Assembly (NCBI RefSeq): GCF_003023845.1
Contig: NZ_PYFT01000001.1
Span: 6,758,001 to 6,822,000 of the forward strand
Reading direction: 5' to 3'
Length of the DNA: 64,000 nucleotides
Origin: Adhaeribacter arboris
Lineage (GTDB): Bacteria > Bacteroidota > Bacteroidia > Cytophagales > Hymenobacteraceae
The notes beneath the pieces are model-generated. The model was not told the DNA's origin. It did no database searches and saw only the letters and a list, made by a program, of their open reading frames with translations. Every line of letters begins with the position of its first letter. Position 1 is the first letter of the stretch. A program made the translations under genes and the position numbers. Shown one piece after another: positions 9,105 to 15,812 of the stretch.

Positions 9105-9656
9105 TTATTTAATAATTAAGTTAGAAACAGGATAAAAAGAGCACAAAGCATTGTCCGGAACCAGATGCTCCTTGCCAAACCAATCTTCCACTGTAATTCG
9201 GGCTATATTTATCGGATTTGTTTGTAACAGCGTAAATGCTTCGTATTCTGTTTGGGGTATATGCTTGAAAAACTTATCAAAGAAAAGCTGCATGGCAAGC
9301 ATCTTTTCTTCTTTATTTTTTAAAATTCTTATTTGGCCATATAGAATGATACTTTGGTATTCACAGCCAAAATCAACGGCCTGGCGAGCCGTGTATAGCT
9401 TACCGTATTTATAAACGGAAACACATACTTTTTTACCTTTTGTAATTTCTTGTCCGCCAAAGCCATATTTAGAAAAGTGAAAAATTATTTCGTTGTTCGG
9501 CTCATCATAGGCATAAAAGGCAACCTGAATAAGGGGATACCCTTCCTTTTCGATAGCGATGGAACAAGAAACAGAGTTGTTTAAGAGGGCATGGTAAAAG
9601 TCCATCCCCGTAGCTTGACGGTCTTTACGTCTTACCTTTTTTGAATAATCTTCCAT
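9105..9656 (-). CDS. Pyridoxamine 5'-phosphate oxidase-like flavin protein (NimA-like)
   Basis: The 183-residue protein has the split beta-barrel pattern of the Pyridox_ox_2/NimA-like family: the N-terminal RRKDRQ motif, then beta strands around SCSIAIEKEGYPLIQVAFYA, IIFHFSKYGFGGQEI, KKVCVSVYKYGKLY and a YQSIILYGQIRIL strand. Members bind FMN or haem, and some reduce nitro compounds. The exact reaction cannot be told from sequence. It is transcribed alone, with no signal peptide, so it should be cytoplasmic. Confidence 0.75.
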   Translation of the reverse strand: MEDYSKKVRRKDRQATGMDFYHALLNNSVSCSIAIEKEGYPLIQVAFYAYDEPNNEIIFHFSKYGFGGQEITKGKKVCVSVYKYGKLYTARQAVDFGCEYQSIILYGQIRILKNKEEKMLAMQLFFDKFFKHIPQTEYEAFTLLQTNPINIARITVEDWFGKEHLVPDNALCSFYPVSNLIIK

Positions 9657-9972
9657 GCTATTTTATTCTCTATATAAGTGTCTGATTCATTTACCGGCTA
9701 AAGAGCTTTGCCTTGTCAGGAAATATCTTGAGCGGCTATTTAATACCCAATCGCTTCAAGTAGCGGCCATAACGCAGGAAATAAAACCCGGCGGGTTTTC
9801 AAAATCCGCCGGGTTGGCGCAATTTTTTACATCAACCTGATGGAAGGTAACGCATACTATTGGGTATAACTCCTTTATTGTTATAGGAATAGGGAACTAT
9901 CAATGAAGTATTCGGCGGCTTAAAGTTTGGGTAGGAATCAGCAACGCAAGCATTTTTCCCCAATAGATGGCC
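9657..9972. other. Intergenic region with one GC-rich hairpin
   Basis: This gap lies between the start of the PNPOx-like gene and the end of the lipoprotein gene. Apart from the hairpin at 9785-9815, nothing is supported. A 61-codon plus-strand ORF (9655-9840) has no signature and reads through the hairpin, so it was not accepted. Confidence 0.35.
9785..9815. terminator. GC-rich hairpin, possible terminator
   Basis: AACCCGGCGG (9785-9794) pairs perfectly with CCGCCGGGTT (9806-9815) around an 11-nt loop. A short T-run (9822-9827) follows on the plus strand after six bases. It lies 158 bp beyond the stop of the downstream-facing lipoprotein gene, so which transcript it ends is unclear. Confidence 0.5.
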
Positions 9973-10860
9973 TTATTTGGTTTCTGTATACAAAAACTCT
10001 CCCTCGTACGTAAACGTACGGTCCTGACCTACCTCTGCTTTCGTAATTCTTTTATTTGGCAAACCATTTTCGTGGTAAACATAAGTGTACGATTCCTCTG
10101 CACTAAATGCTCCGGTAGTCACATTTTCTACTTTTTTAGAACCCGGATTGTTCTTCCAGAAAGGAATGTGGGGTAAATAAGGACTATTCAAATAGGGTAT
10201 AACGTTTACCTTATCATCAAAGTCACTGAAATGAAAAACCGAGGTAAGCTTAAATTGCTGCGTAACCGGATCTTTATAATAAAGTCCTACCTCGTTCAGA
10301 TTGCCTCTTTCATCATAACGGTAGGTTGATTTTTCTTGCTCTCTTTTTTGATCATCTGTTTCAAAGAAGAATTTAACCTGCGTTATTAACTGCTGCTGAT
10401 TGTTAAAGGTAAAAACGTATTCTACAAGTGGTTTCCCGATCAGGTTATATTCCGTGGCTTTTTCTAAAACCGGGCCGTTGTAAGAGTAATACGTAATCAG
10501 TCCATCGCCAATGGCGATCTTTTTTACTAACCGGTTTTGCGCATCGTAGTCAAACTGCTGAATAAATTTAGTAACCTGATCCGTACCTTGCACCGAGTTG
10601 TATTGACTCGTATACCGGATGAGCTGTCCCGCCGGGTTATATTCCAATTTTTGAAAATCCAATGCCGACCATTTTAGCTGAACTGTTTTTCCCTTCCAGA
10701 GTTGGCCGCTATTCTCATTCGGATTTGAGTTGCCCGGATTATCTGAGCGGGTTGCGGGAGCAATAACTTCGTCGCGGCAAGCCGTAATGAGGGTAGTACA
10801 TGCAATGGCGAATACAATAGCTGCTTTAGGTAATAAAGAAAATTTAACAGGTTTTTTCAT
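9973..10860 (-). CDS. Lipoprotein with YD/RHS-like repeats
   Basis: The 295-residue protein has a lipoprotein signal peptide ending in the lipobox LITAC. The mature part holds several YD-type repeat units: LEYNPAGQLIRY, FDYDAQNRLVKK, YRYDERGNLNEV and YVYHENGLPNKR. Such repeats occur in RHS proteins and in many Bacteroidota surface lipoproteins. There is no RHS core motif or toxin end, so this is not a polymorphic toxin. It is the second gene of a two-gene unit, 42 bp after the other lipoprotein gene. Its function is unknown. Confidence 0.7.
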   Translation of the reverse strand: MKKPVKFSLLPKAAIVFAIACTTLITACRDEVIAPATRSDNPGNSNPNENSGQLWKGKTVQLKWSALDFQKLEYNPAGQLIRYTSQYNSVQGTDQVTKFIQQFDYDAQNRLVKKIAIGDGLITYYSYNGPVLEKATEYNLIGKPLVEYVFTFNNQQQLITQVKFFFETDDQKREQEKSTYRYDERGNLNEVGLYYKDPVTQQFKLTSVFHFSDFDDKVNVIPYLNSPYLPHIPFWKNNPGSKKVENVTTGAFSAEESYTYVYHENGLPNKRITKAEVGQDRTFTYEGEFLYTETK

Positions 10861-10902
10861 GAGTTTTATGGCAGTAAATAAAAGAGTTTGGATGAAATAG
10901 AA

Positions 10903-11454
10903 TTATTTTTTGGTAAAGGTTAAATCGGGGCCGGGCTGGAAGAATATTTTCCCTTGCGCATTAATACCGTACGGGACATTATTCCAGACAAAATCTCCGT
11001 TAGGGTATATCTTAGAAGGATCCAAATCATGTAAAAAATGACCGTCTTCGTAATTCTTACCCCGGATAAAATGGATCGTCATATTCATCCGATCTGCGCT
11101 TATTTTCTCTATTTCATAAGCAACATCCGAATCAATGTGCACACTCTTGGCGCCCCCGTTGGCGTAATGAATATCATACCGGAAAACGTAGGTTCCGGTG
11201 CCGTTCTGATTTAAATGCATTTGAGCACCTAGCGCCAAACCCGAATAATAGCCGCCGTAAGCATCATTATACCCGCCACTACTCACTTGTGACCAGGCAA
11301 AATCACCGGTAAATGGTTCGGGAACTGTCTTATGCGGCACATCGCCGACTATTACTTCTTCCATTTCCTCCTTCGTACATCCTAAGGCCGTTACTAAAAG
11401 AAAGCAAATACTAAAAAGGAAGCGATTACTTTTAAATTTAATTAGATTTTTCAT
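10903..11454 (-). CDS. Lipoprotein of unknown function
   Basis: The 183-residue protein has a lipoprotein signal peptide with lipobox TALGC followed by acidic residues. The mature domain is beta-rich and aromatic (GDFAWSQVSSGGYNDAYGGY, TGTYVFRYDIHYANG, MNMTIHFIRGKNYEDG), which suggests a small beta-sandwich or barrel such as a lipocalin-like fold. No catalytic motif was recognised. It lies upstream of the YD-repeat lipoprotein and is probably co-transcribed with it. Confidence 0.65.
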   Translation of the reverse strand: MKNLIKFKSNRFLFSICFLLVTALGCTKEEMEEVIVGDVPHKTVPEPFTGDFAWSQVSSGGYNDAYGGYYSGLALGAQMHLNQNGTGTYVFRYDIHYANGGAKSVHIDSDVAYEIEKISADRMNMTIHFIRGKNYEDGHFLHDLDPSKIYPNGDFVWNNVPYGINAQGKIFFQPGPDLTFTKK

Positions 11455-11653
11455 TGATTAAATTGGTTTAATGTTGTTTCTTTCGGTTAAAAACTTATCC
11501 TCTCCGAAAACAGGACAAAAGTCGGATTTGTAAATTTGTACCACCTCTTCAATCCGGATTATTATCTCTGCAAATTGGATGGTAGAAAAAGAACAGATGG
11601 GTATTCATCTCTTATTGCGGGAGTAAAACAAACTGGCTGTAGTTAGAACTTGC

Positions 11654-12658
11654 ATGGAAAAGCTGTACACCGACTGGACGCTGAAAAACATTATCGGCCA
11701 TCATGGCCTGAGCGAAATGAAAATGGCTCCGCTGAATGCTAGGTACCAAGAATACTGTTTTCTGTTTAACGAGCCAGGAGTAGTGCAAGGCTGTTTTAAA
11801 ACCTTTTCCTCGCCCAATGTGGAAGTTTCCCTAATGGAAATGCATTTGGAAAAAAGTTTAGTATTTCTGGCCCAGGACGGAGTGGAACGCTTGAGCTCTA
11901 CGCTTTTGCTGCGGGGTTCCATTGGTTCGGATAGTTTTTATGATAGTCAGCACCGGGCAATAGAGCATTCTCCGCATATGTTTGTTTATTCCTGGAACTA
12001 CCAGAATAAATTCACCTTGCATCCCGGGAAGCTGTCGTTGATTAACATTAACCTGAAGCCGGAATTCTTTTTTAAGGTAACAGAAAACGAAGCGGATTTA
12101 ACCCGATTGCTGAAAGGAAAGCAACCGGAAGATTTCTGCCTAGCGTTTCCTTTAAGTTTTTCCCGGCATAGTGAGTACCAAAAAATTAGTCATGCCATTT
12201 CGGCTAATAGTTTCAAAGGAATTACGCAGCACCTGTTTATCGAAGCCAAGGCTTATGAATTATTTTCTTTAGAATTAGAAGAGCTATTACAAGTCAGAAA
12301 AATTCCCGCCCGTTCGGGGGAAATCAACTCGATAGACAAGGAAAAGCTATTAGCGGCTCATGATTTCATTCTGCACCATTTTGCCGAACCCTTATCCTTA
12401 GACCAGATTGCTACTCAGTTTCAGATCAATGCGTTTAAATTAAAAAAGGGATATAAGATATTGTTTAACCATACCGTGTTTGGTCATATTCAGGCGCTTC
12501 GCATGAACCAGGCCAAAGAGCTTTTAATAACCCAACAATATAACGTGGCCGAAGCCGCCTACCAGGTGGGCTATAGCAGCCCAAATAACTTCTCGACAGC
12601 CTTTAGTAAGATGTTTGGGTATCCGCCCAGCAAAATCACGGAAAAGAAATCCTGGTAG
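11654..12658 (+). CDS. AraC-family transcriptional regulator
   Basis: The 334-residue protein ends in an AraC/XylS double helix-turn-helix domain (about 232-330). The first helix-turn-helix is in LSLDQIATQFQINAFKLKKGY, and the second is the signature AEAAYQVGYSSPNNFSTAFSK followed by the FGYPPSKI end. The N-terminal 220 residues are a variable sensing domain resembling that of PchR-like regulators of iron-uptake genes. That match is weak. It is divergent from the two-lipoprotein unit, with a 199-bp shared upstream region, so it may control those genes. The effector is unknown. Confidence 0.88.
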   Translation: MEKLYTDWTLKNIIGHHGLSEMKMAPLNARYQEYCFLFNEPGVVQGCFKTFSSPNVEVSLMEMHLEKSLVFLAQDGVERLSSTLLLRGSIGSDSFYDSQHRAIEHSPHMFVYSWNYQNKFTLHPGKLSLININLKPEFFFKVTENEADLTRLLKGKQPEDFCLAFPLSFSRHSEYQKISHAISANSFKGITQHLFIEAKAYELFSLELEELLQVRKIPARSGEINSIDKEKLLAAHDFILHHFAEPLSLDQIATQFQINAFKLKKGYKILFNHTVFGHIQALRMNQAKELLITQQYNVAEAAYQVGYSSPNNFSTAFSKMFGYPPSKITEKKSW

Positions 12659-12866
12659 TTTTAATTTAGGTTGACATAATTAGCTCTTACCAAATGACTC
12701 GAAGGTTTCTCTAGTTCAAGTAAATTACTAAACTGAGTTCTCAGGAAGAGCGCACAAGAAATCGGGATATTCTACTGAACAGCTTCGCCTTCCTCTCAAA
12801 AAAGTCAAGCATTTTAGATAACGCATTTCTCTAATTCCGACAAGCTAAAGGAAAACTCTTGTTTTA

Positions 12867-12931
12867 AAATGTAAAGTATTTAAAACTTTTTGTAAAAAAT
12901 ACTTGACAAAAGTAAAATATTCTTTACATTT
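12867..12931. promoter_or_regulatory. Operator-like inverted repeats over the promoter
   Basis: Three related elements lie in 65 bp. AAATGTAAAGTATTT (12867-12881) is mirrored by AAATATTCTTTACATTT (12915-12931), and a weaker copy AAATACTTGAC (12897-12907) lies between them in reverse orientation. The second overlaps the -33 TTG and the third covers the -7 box. I infer binding sites for the XRE repressor encoded two genes downstream. Confidence 0.5.
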
Positions 12932-12932
12932 G
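12903..12932 (+). promoter_or_regulatory. Bacteroidota-type promoter (TTG-N19-TACATTTG)
   Basis: A -33 TTG (12903-12905) and a -7 TACATTTG (12925-12932) are separated by 19 bp, which is a full match to the Bacteroidota primary-sigma consensus. The ATG at 12960 follows 27 bp later. Confidence 0.75.
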
Positions 12933-12959
12933 CCTCGTCATCTATAAAACACTAAAATT

Positions 12960-13421
12960 ATGAAAACACGTTATCTTTTTCCCCATCGATTTAAGCTGCT
13001 CGGCTGGTTACTCCTCCTTCCTTCCTCTCTGGTTGGTCTATTAATGTCATTTGACTACCAGATATTTTCCGTAGATGCTACTGTTTTTGCTCTTTATAAC
13101 GATGGAATTGAACCGGCGAAAGTCTTTACCTTTATTGAGAATTCAATAGTAGACGAAATTATTGCTGTACTCGTTATTGTCGGGGGAATCCTGGCTGCAT
13201 TCTCCCAAGAAAAACAGGAAGATGAGTATATTGCTAAAATTCGTTTAGAGTCCTTACTCTGGGCCACTTATATTAATTATGGCTTGCTTTTATTTTCAAT
13301 ACTTTTTGTCTATGGATTGGGCTTTTATCAGATTATGATCTTCCACATGTTTACCGTGTTGTTTATTTTTCTAATCCGGTTTAATTTTATATTGTACCGT
13401 ACTTCAAAGGCTATGGCATGA
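12960..13421 (+). CDS. Four-helix membrane protein paired with an XRE regulator
   Basis: The 153-residue protein has about four transmembrane helices: LLGWLLLLPSSLVGLLM, IIAVLVIVGGILAAF, TYINYGLLLFSILFVYGLGF and IMIFHMFTVLFIFLIRF. A short acidic cytoplasmic loop (SQEKQEDEY) lies in the middle. It has no enzymatic motif. Its stop overlaps the start of the small XRE gene (ATGA, 13418-13421), so the two are translationally coupled. Membrane-protein/XRE pairs of this sort are widespread; their job is mostly unknown, with a membrane sensor holding or tuning the regulator being one guess. Confidence 0.75.
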   Translation: MKTRYLFPHRFKLLGWLLLLPSSLVGLLMSFDYQIFSVDATVFALYNDGIEPAKVFTFIENSIVDEIIAVLVIVGGILAAFSQEKQEDEYIAKIRLESLLWATYINYGLLLFSILFVYGLGFYQIMIFHMFTVLFIFLIRFNFILYRTSKAMA

Positions 13422-13618
13422 AGAACAGTATAAGAGTGGAGCGGGCAATTCATAATTTAACCCAAGAAGAACTTGCCAAGAAAATAGGGGTGAGCCGTCA
13501 GACGATCAATGCCATGGAAGCCAACAAGTATGTGCCTTCCACCATTCTGGCCCTAAAGATTGCGCGCGTATTTGAAAAAAACGTAGAAGCTATTTTCTTG
13601 TTGGAAGAAGAAGATTAA
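13418..13618 (+). CDS. Small XRE-family transcriptional regulator
   Basis: The 66-residue protein is little more than one Cro/C1-type helix-turn-helix: LTQEELAKKIGVSRQTINAMEANKYVPSTILALKIA, followed by an acidic tail ending LLEEED. This is the short YozG-like form usually encoded next to small membrane proteins. It overlaps the upstream gene by 4 nt. It probably binds the repeats around 12867-12931 and represses its own operon; that is inference. Confidence 0.9.
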   Translation: MKNSIRVERAIHNLTQEELAKKIGVSRQTINAMEANKYVPSTILALKIARVFEKNVEAIFLLEEED

Positions 13619-14010
13619 CAGCAAAGAAGTAGTCGAAAGAAATTCTTTATTCCAATCTTCGTTTTTCTTATTCCTCTTTCTAAGAAAAAGGAGGTAATAT
13701 GTTTAATTAAAATTAGCGACAAGGTTATTCTACCAGTATGGCTGTTTTACCAGTTTCTCCAGCATCTGCCACCTTCTTTTTTAGGGTGCAAGACAAGTGA
13801 TTTTTCATGCATTGTTATGGCCTCTGGCATTTGATTGTTTTCACTGGTACCTTCCCGTAACTATCGTAGGCATTTTAGCTTTTCGGCTAAAGATGAACCT
13901 AAAGTTGGAATATCTTCTGAGCCACCTATTACTGTTACCTTTATCTTAATTTTATTACCTCTGAGACTTAAAAGTTTGAGCCTCCGCTTTGGTGCGAGCG
14001 GAATACTTTC
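13619..14010. other. Intergenic region; possible gene remnant
   Basis: No supported gene. A plus-strand open frame from GTG 13797 to TAA 13947-13949 encodes a 50-residue hydrophobic stretch (HALLWPLAFDCFHWYLPVTI and more) that could be a leftover of a membrane protein, but it has no clear start signal or family. Confidence 0.3.
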
Positions 14011-14994
14011 TTAAAAAGCTTTCTTTTTATTTAAGCCGATTTTGCCGAAGTATTTTGCTTTAGCACTAGTAGGTTTCAAGAGCGGCTGAACAGCTGCAGC
14101 AGCCTCAATGGGCAAGTCGGATTCAATCACATCAGCCCCCAATTGGATGATGGCCTGGTAAGCCTTTTTTCGTTCTGCTGGGTCGGGCAATTTATCATAA
14201 CTGGGAGCAGCGGAAATCATGCACATCACTCCCCGGGCGTGCAATAAATCGTACATTTCTTTATTTTCGGGTTTATTTGCAGGCCCAACATAAGCCATGA
14301 GGTGGGTCCAGGGAATACCCGCTTTTTCGTAATCCGCCAACTCTGTTTTGTTTCGAATAAAGGCAGAAAACATCCGGTTTTTGTTATCCTTGAGATAAAA
14401 CTTGGCTTGTTCGGCACTATGTACCGTTAGCATAACGGTAGCTTCGGCTTGGTGTTCCCGTAGCTTTCTGGCAGTCATCGCTAAGGGTACATCTTTTCTG
14501 TCCAGGTTGATAATGGTTTTGCCCTTGCTCCATTCGATTACTTCATCCAGAGTGGGAATACCATAAGGGGTAACCTTCCCTTCAGCATCTTTGAGCTTCA
14601 ATTTTTTCAATTCCGCCCAGGTATAATCCGCTACTTTCCCAGATCCGGTGGTGGTTCGGTCCAGGGTAGCATCGTGCATCAACACAATAACACTATCTTT
14701 GGTTAGACGAGGATCAATTTCAAAGAAAGCAGGGGTATAACGAAGAGTATTTTCGAAGGTAGCAATGCAGTTCTCGGGAAAACCCTTCGTGGTACCACCC
14801 CGGTGCCCGCTAATTAAGGGAATATCCTGGCCCGTGTATTTAAAAAACGCGTGTAAGTCCTGGCTGCTGCGGACATTGAAAATATGGAGAGCATTAGTCT
14901 GGGCATGTAGCGGCGTTAAAGTAAAACTCAACAGCAGAGCGATCATCCAGCAACTATTGCGAACTAACTTTCTGGCGAGAAGAATCATCATCAA
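14011..14994 (-). CDS. Secreted glycerophosphodiester phosphodiesterase
   Basis: The 327-residue protein has a signal peptide (about residues 1-31, ending PLHAQ) and a GDPD TIM-barrel. Signature residues are all present: SGHRGG with the catalytic His, FPENCIATFENTL, the metal-binding FEIDPRLTKD, and VLMHDATLDRTT with the second catalytic His. It should hydrolyse glycerophosphodiesters in the periplasm to glycerol 3-phosphate and an alcohol. It is monocistronic; no glp uptake genes lie beside it. Confidence 0.9.
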   Translation of the reverse strand: MMMILLARKLVRNSCWMIALLLSFTLTPLHAQTNALHIFNVRSSQDLHAFFKYTGQDIPLISGHRGGTTKGFPENCIATFENTLRYTPAFFEIDPRLTKDSVIVLMHDATLDRTTTGSGKVADYTWAELKKLKLKDAEGKVTPYGIPTLDEVIEWSKGKTIINLDRKDVPLAMTARKLREHQAEATVMLTVHSAEQAKFYLKDNKNRMFSAFIRNKTELADYEKAGIPWTHLMAYVGPANKPENKEMYDLLHARGVMCMISAAPSYDKLPDPAERKKAYQAIIQLGADVIESDLPIEAAAAVQPLLKPTSAKAKYFGKIGLNKKKAF

Positions 14995-15206
14995 TGTTAT
15001 TTCTGAGAGCTAAACCGGGCACAAGATAAGATTTAATTTTACAGAGAAAGGCGGTACTCTATTTTCTTAACTTTATCTTAATATTGCTGGTAATAATTTA
15101 ATAAAAATTAGAAGCTGCCATTTTTGATGGAAGAACTTCCCTTTAACTAATGGATAATGGAGATGCCTCAATCCCTCTAACTTTCTTTAAATAGGCTAGC
15201 AATAAA

Positions 15207-15231
15207 AAAGAGCCATTTGGAATGGCTCTTT
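15207..15231 (-). terminator. Terminator of the decayed T9SS gene
   Basis: AAAGAGCCATT (15207-15217) and AATGGCTCTTT (15221-15231) form a perfect 11-bp stem with a 3-nt loop. On the minus strand the stem is followed by a T-rich tail. It lies just after the fossil stop codon at 15254. Confidence 0.7.
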
Positions 15232-15253
15232 AGTAAATAGAAAAGGAAATTAT

Positions 15254-15310
15254 TTATTGTTGTACCTTCAAGTAAGAATAGCCGGAGTTAGTGCCTTGCT
15301 TGTAAGCCAC
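15254..15310 (-). pseudogene. Fossil end of a T9SS C-terminal sorting domain
   Basis: Reading the minus strand gives VAYKQGTNSGYSYLKVQQ and a stop. This matches the final strand of the intact neighbour at 15813-17885, which ends GNETSYSRLSVQQ. An in-frame stop (15311-15313) cuts it off from any upstream coding sequence. It therefore looks like the last 18 codons of a lost T9SS cargo gene, with its terminator still in place. Confidence 0.6.
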
Positions 15311-15459
15311 CTAGAATAGAAGCAGCCACTTTTTTATTTCTAGTGGAAATCTTTTCCGCTGGCGTTAAAGTATTGAAGGCACTTCCTTTCCCCTTTATTT
15401 TCTTAGACAATGAGGGTAGAAGCTAGCAGGCTTTTTCAGCTTTCCTCTCGTTTTTTAAG

Positions 15460-15660
15460 TTACTTATTTTGGTGGGAGTTTTGATTTATCTGCGGTATAT
15501 TTCTATGAACCTTTTCTACTACTTCCACGAAGGTTTCATCCTCCCACACCCACATTCCAATTACGCTAAGGGGTATCTGGACGAATAAGACGAACAGGCA
15601 CATGGCCAAGGAAATAAGTGCCATATAGGAGAAGACAGCCAGGATTCTGAGTTTGGTCAT
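15460..15660 (-). CDS. Small membrane protein, hypothetical
   Basis: The 66-residue ORF has one long hydrophobic stretch (about residues 5-36: FSYMALISLAMCLFVLFVQI and PLSVIGMWVW) and a polar C-terminal tail rich in Gln, Asn and His. A GGGAAC stretch 8 bp before the ATG may serve as ribosome-binding site. It is separated from the upstream T9SS gene by two hairpins, so it is a separate unit. No family was recognised; it could still be a chance ORF. Confidence 0.4.
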   Translation of the reverse strand: MTKLRILAVFSYMALISLAMCLFVLFVQIPLSVIGMWVWEDETFVEVVEKVHRNIPQINQNSHQNK

Positions 15661-15700
15661 GACTTAAGTTCCCGTTTAATTTTAATTTACCATTGTAGAA

Positions 15701-15743
15701 AAGAGTAATCAAAACGTTGGCTAGCCACATTCTGATTACTCTT
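15701..15743. repeat. 11-bp inverted repeat with 21-nt loop
   Basis: AAGAGTAATCA (15701-15711) is exactly mirrored by TGATTACTCTT (15733-15743). It lies between the T9SS gene terminator and the small membrane-protein gene, and could be an operator or a second terminator arm. Confidence 0.5.
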
Positions 15744-15756
15744 AATCTAAGGTATC

Positions 15757-15789
15757 ACAAAAAGAGCCGCTTGACGGGGCTCTTTTTGT
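15757..15789 (-). terminator. Terminator of the T9SS cargo gene
   Basis: ACAAAAAGAGCC (15757-15768) pairs perfectly with GGCTCTTTTTGT (15778-15789). On the minus strand the stem has the T-run expected after the stop at 15813. Confidence 0.8.
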
Positions 15790-15812
15790 TGGTAAAAAGA
15801 ATAGGCGGTTAT

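Larger units (their letters stand above)
12659..12959. other. Upstream region of the membrane protein/XRE pair
   Basis: Nothing coding is seen between 12659 and about 12860. The last 100 bp contain a promoter and repeated operator-like elements, listed separately. Confidence 0.45.
14995..15459. other. Intergenic region with a sorting-domain fossil
   Basis: The gap holds a minus-strand fossil of a T9SS sorting domain (15254-15310) with its terminator (15207-15231). Just upstream of the fossil in another minus-strand frame is a 40-codon open stretch (containing SAFNTLTPAEKIS) with no normal start. It may belong to the same decayed gene. From 14995 to about 15200 I see nothing. Confidence 0.45.

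Noticed and set aside
9655-9840. 61-codon plus-strand ORF upstream of the lipoprotein pair
   Set aside because: It overlaps the start of the PNPOx-like gene, crosses a GC-rich hairpin and has no recognisable motif or ribosome-binding site.
9973-10860. RHS/polymorphic toxin
   Set aside because: Only a few YD-like units, no RHS core motif, no toxin domain and no immunity gene.
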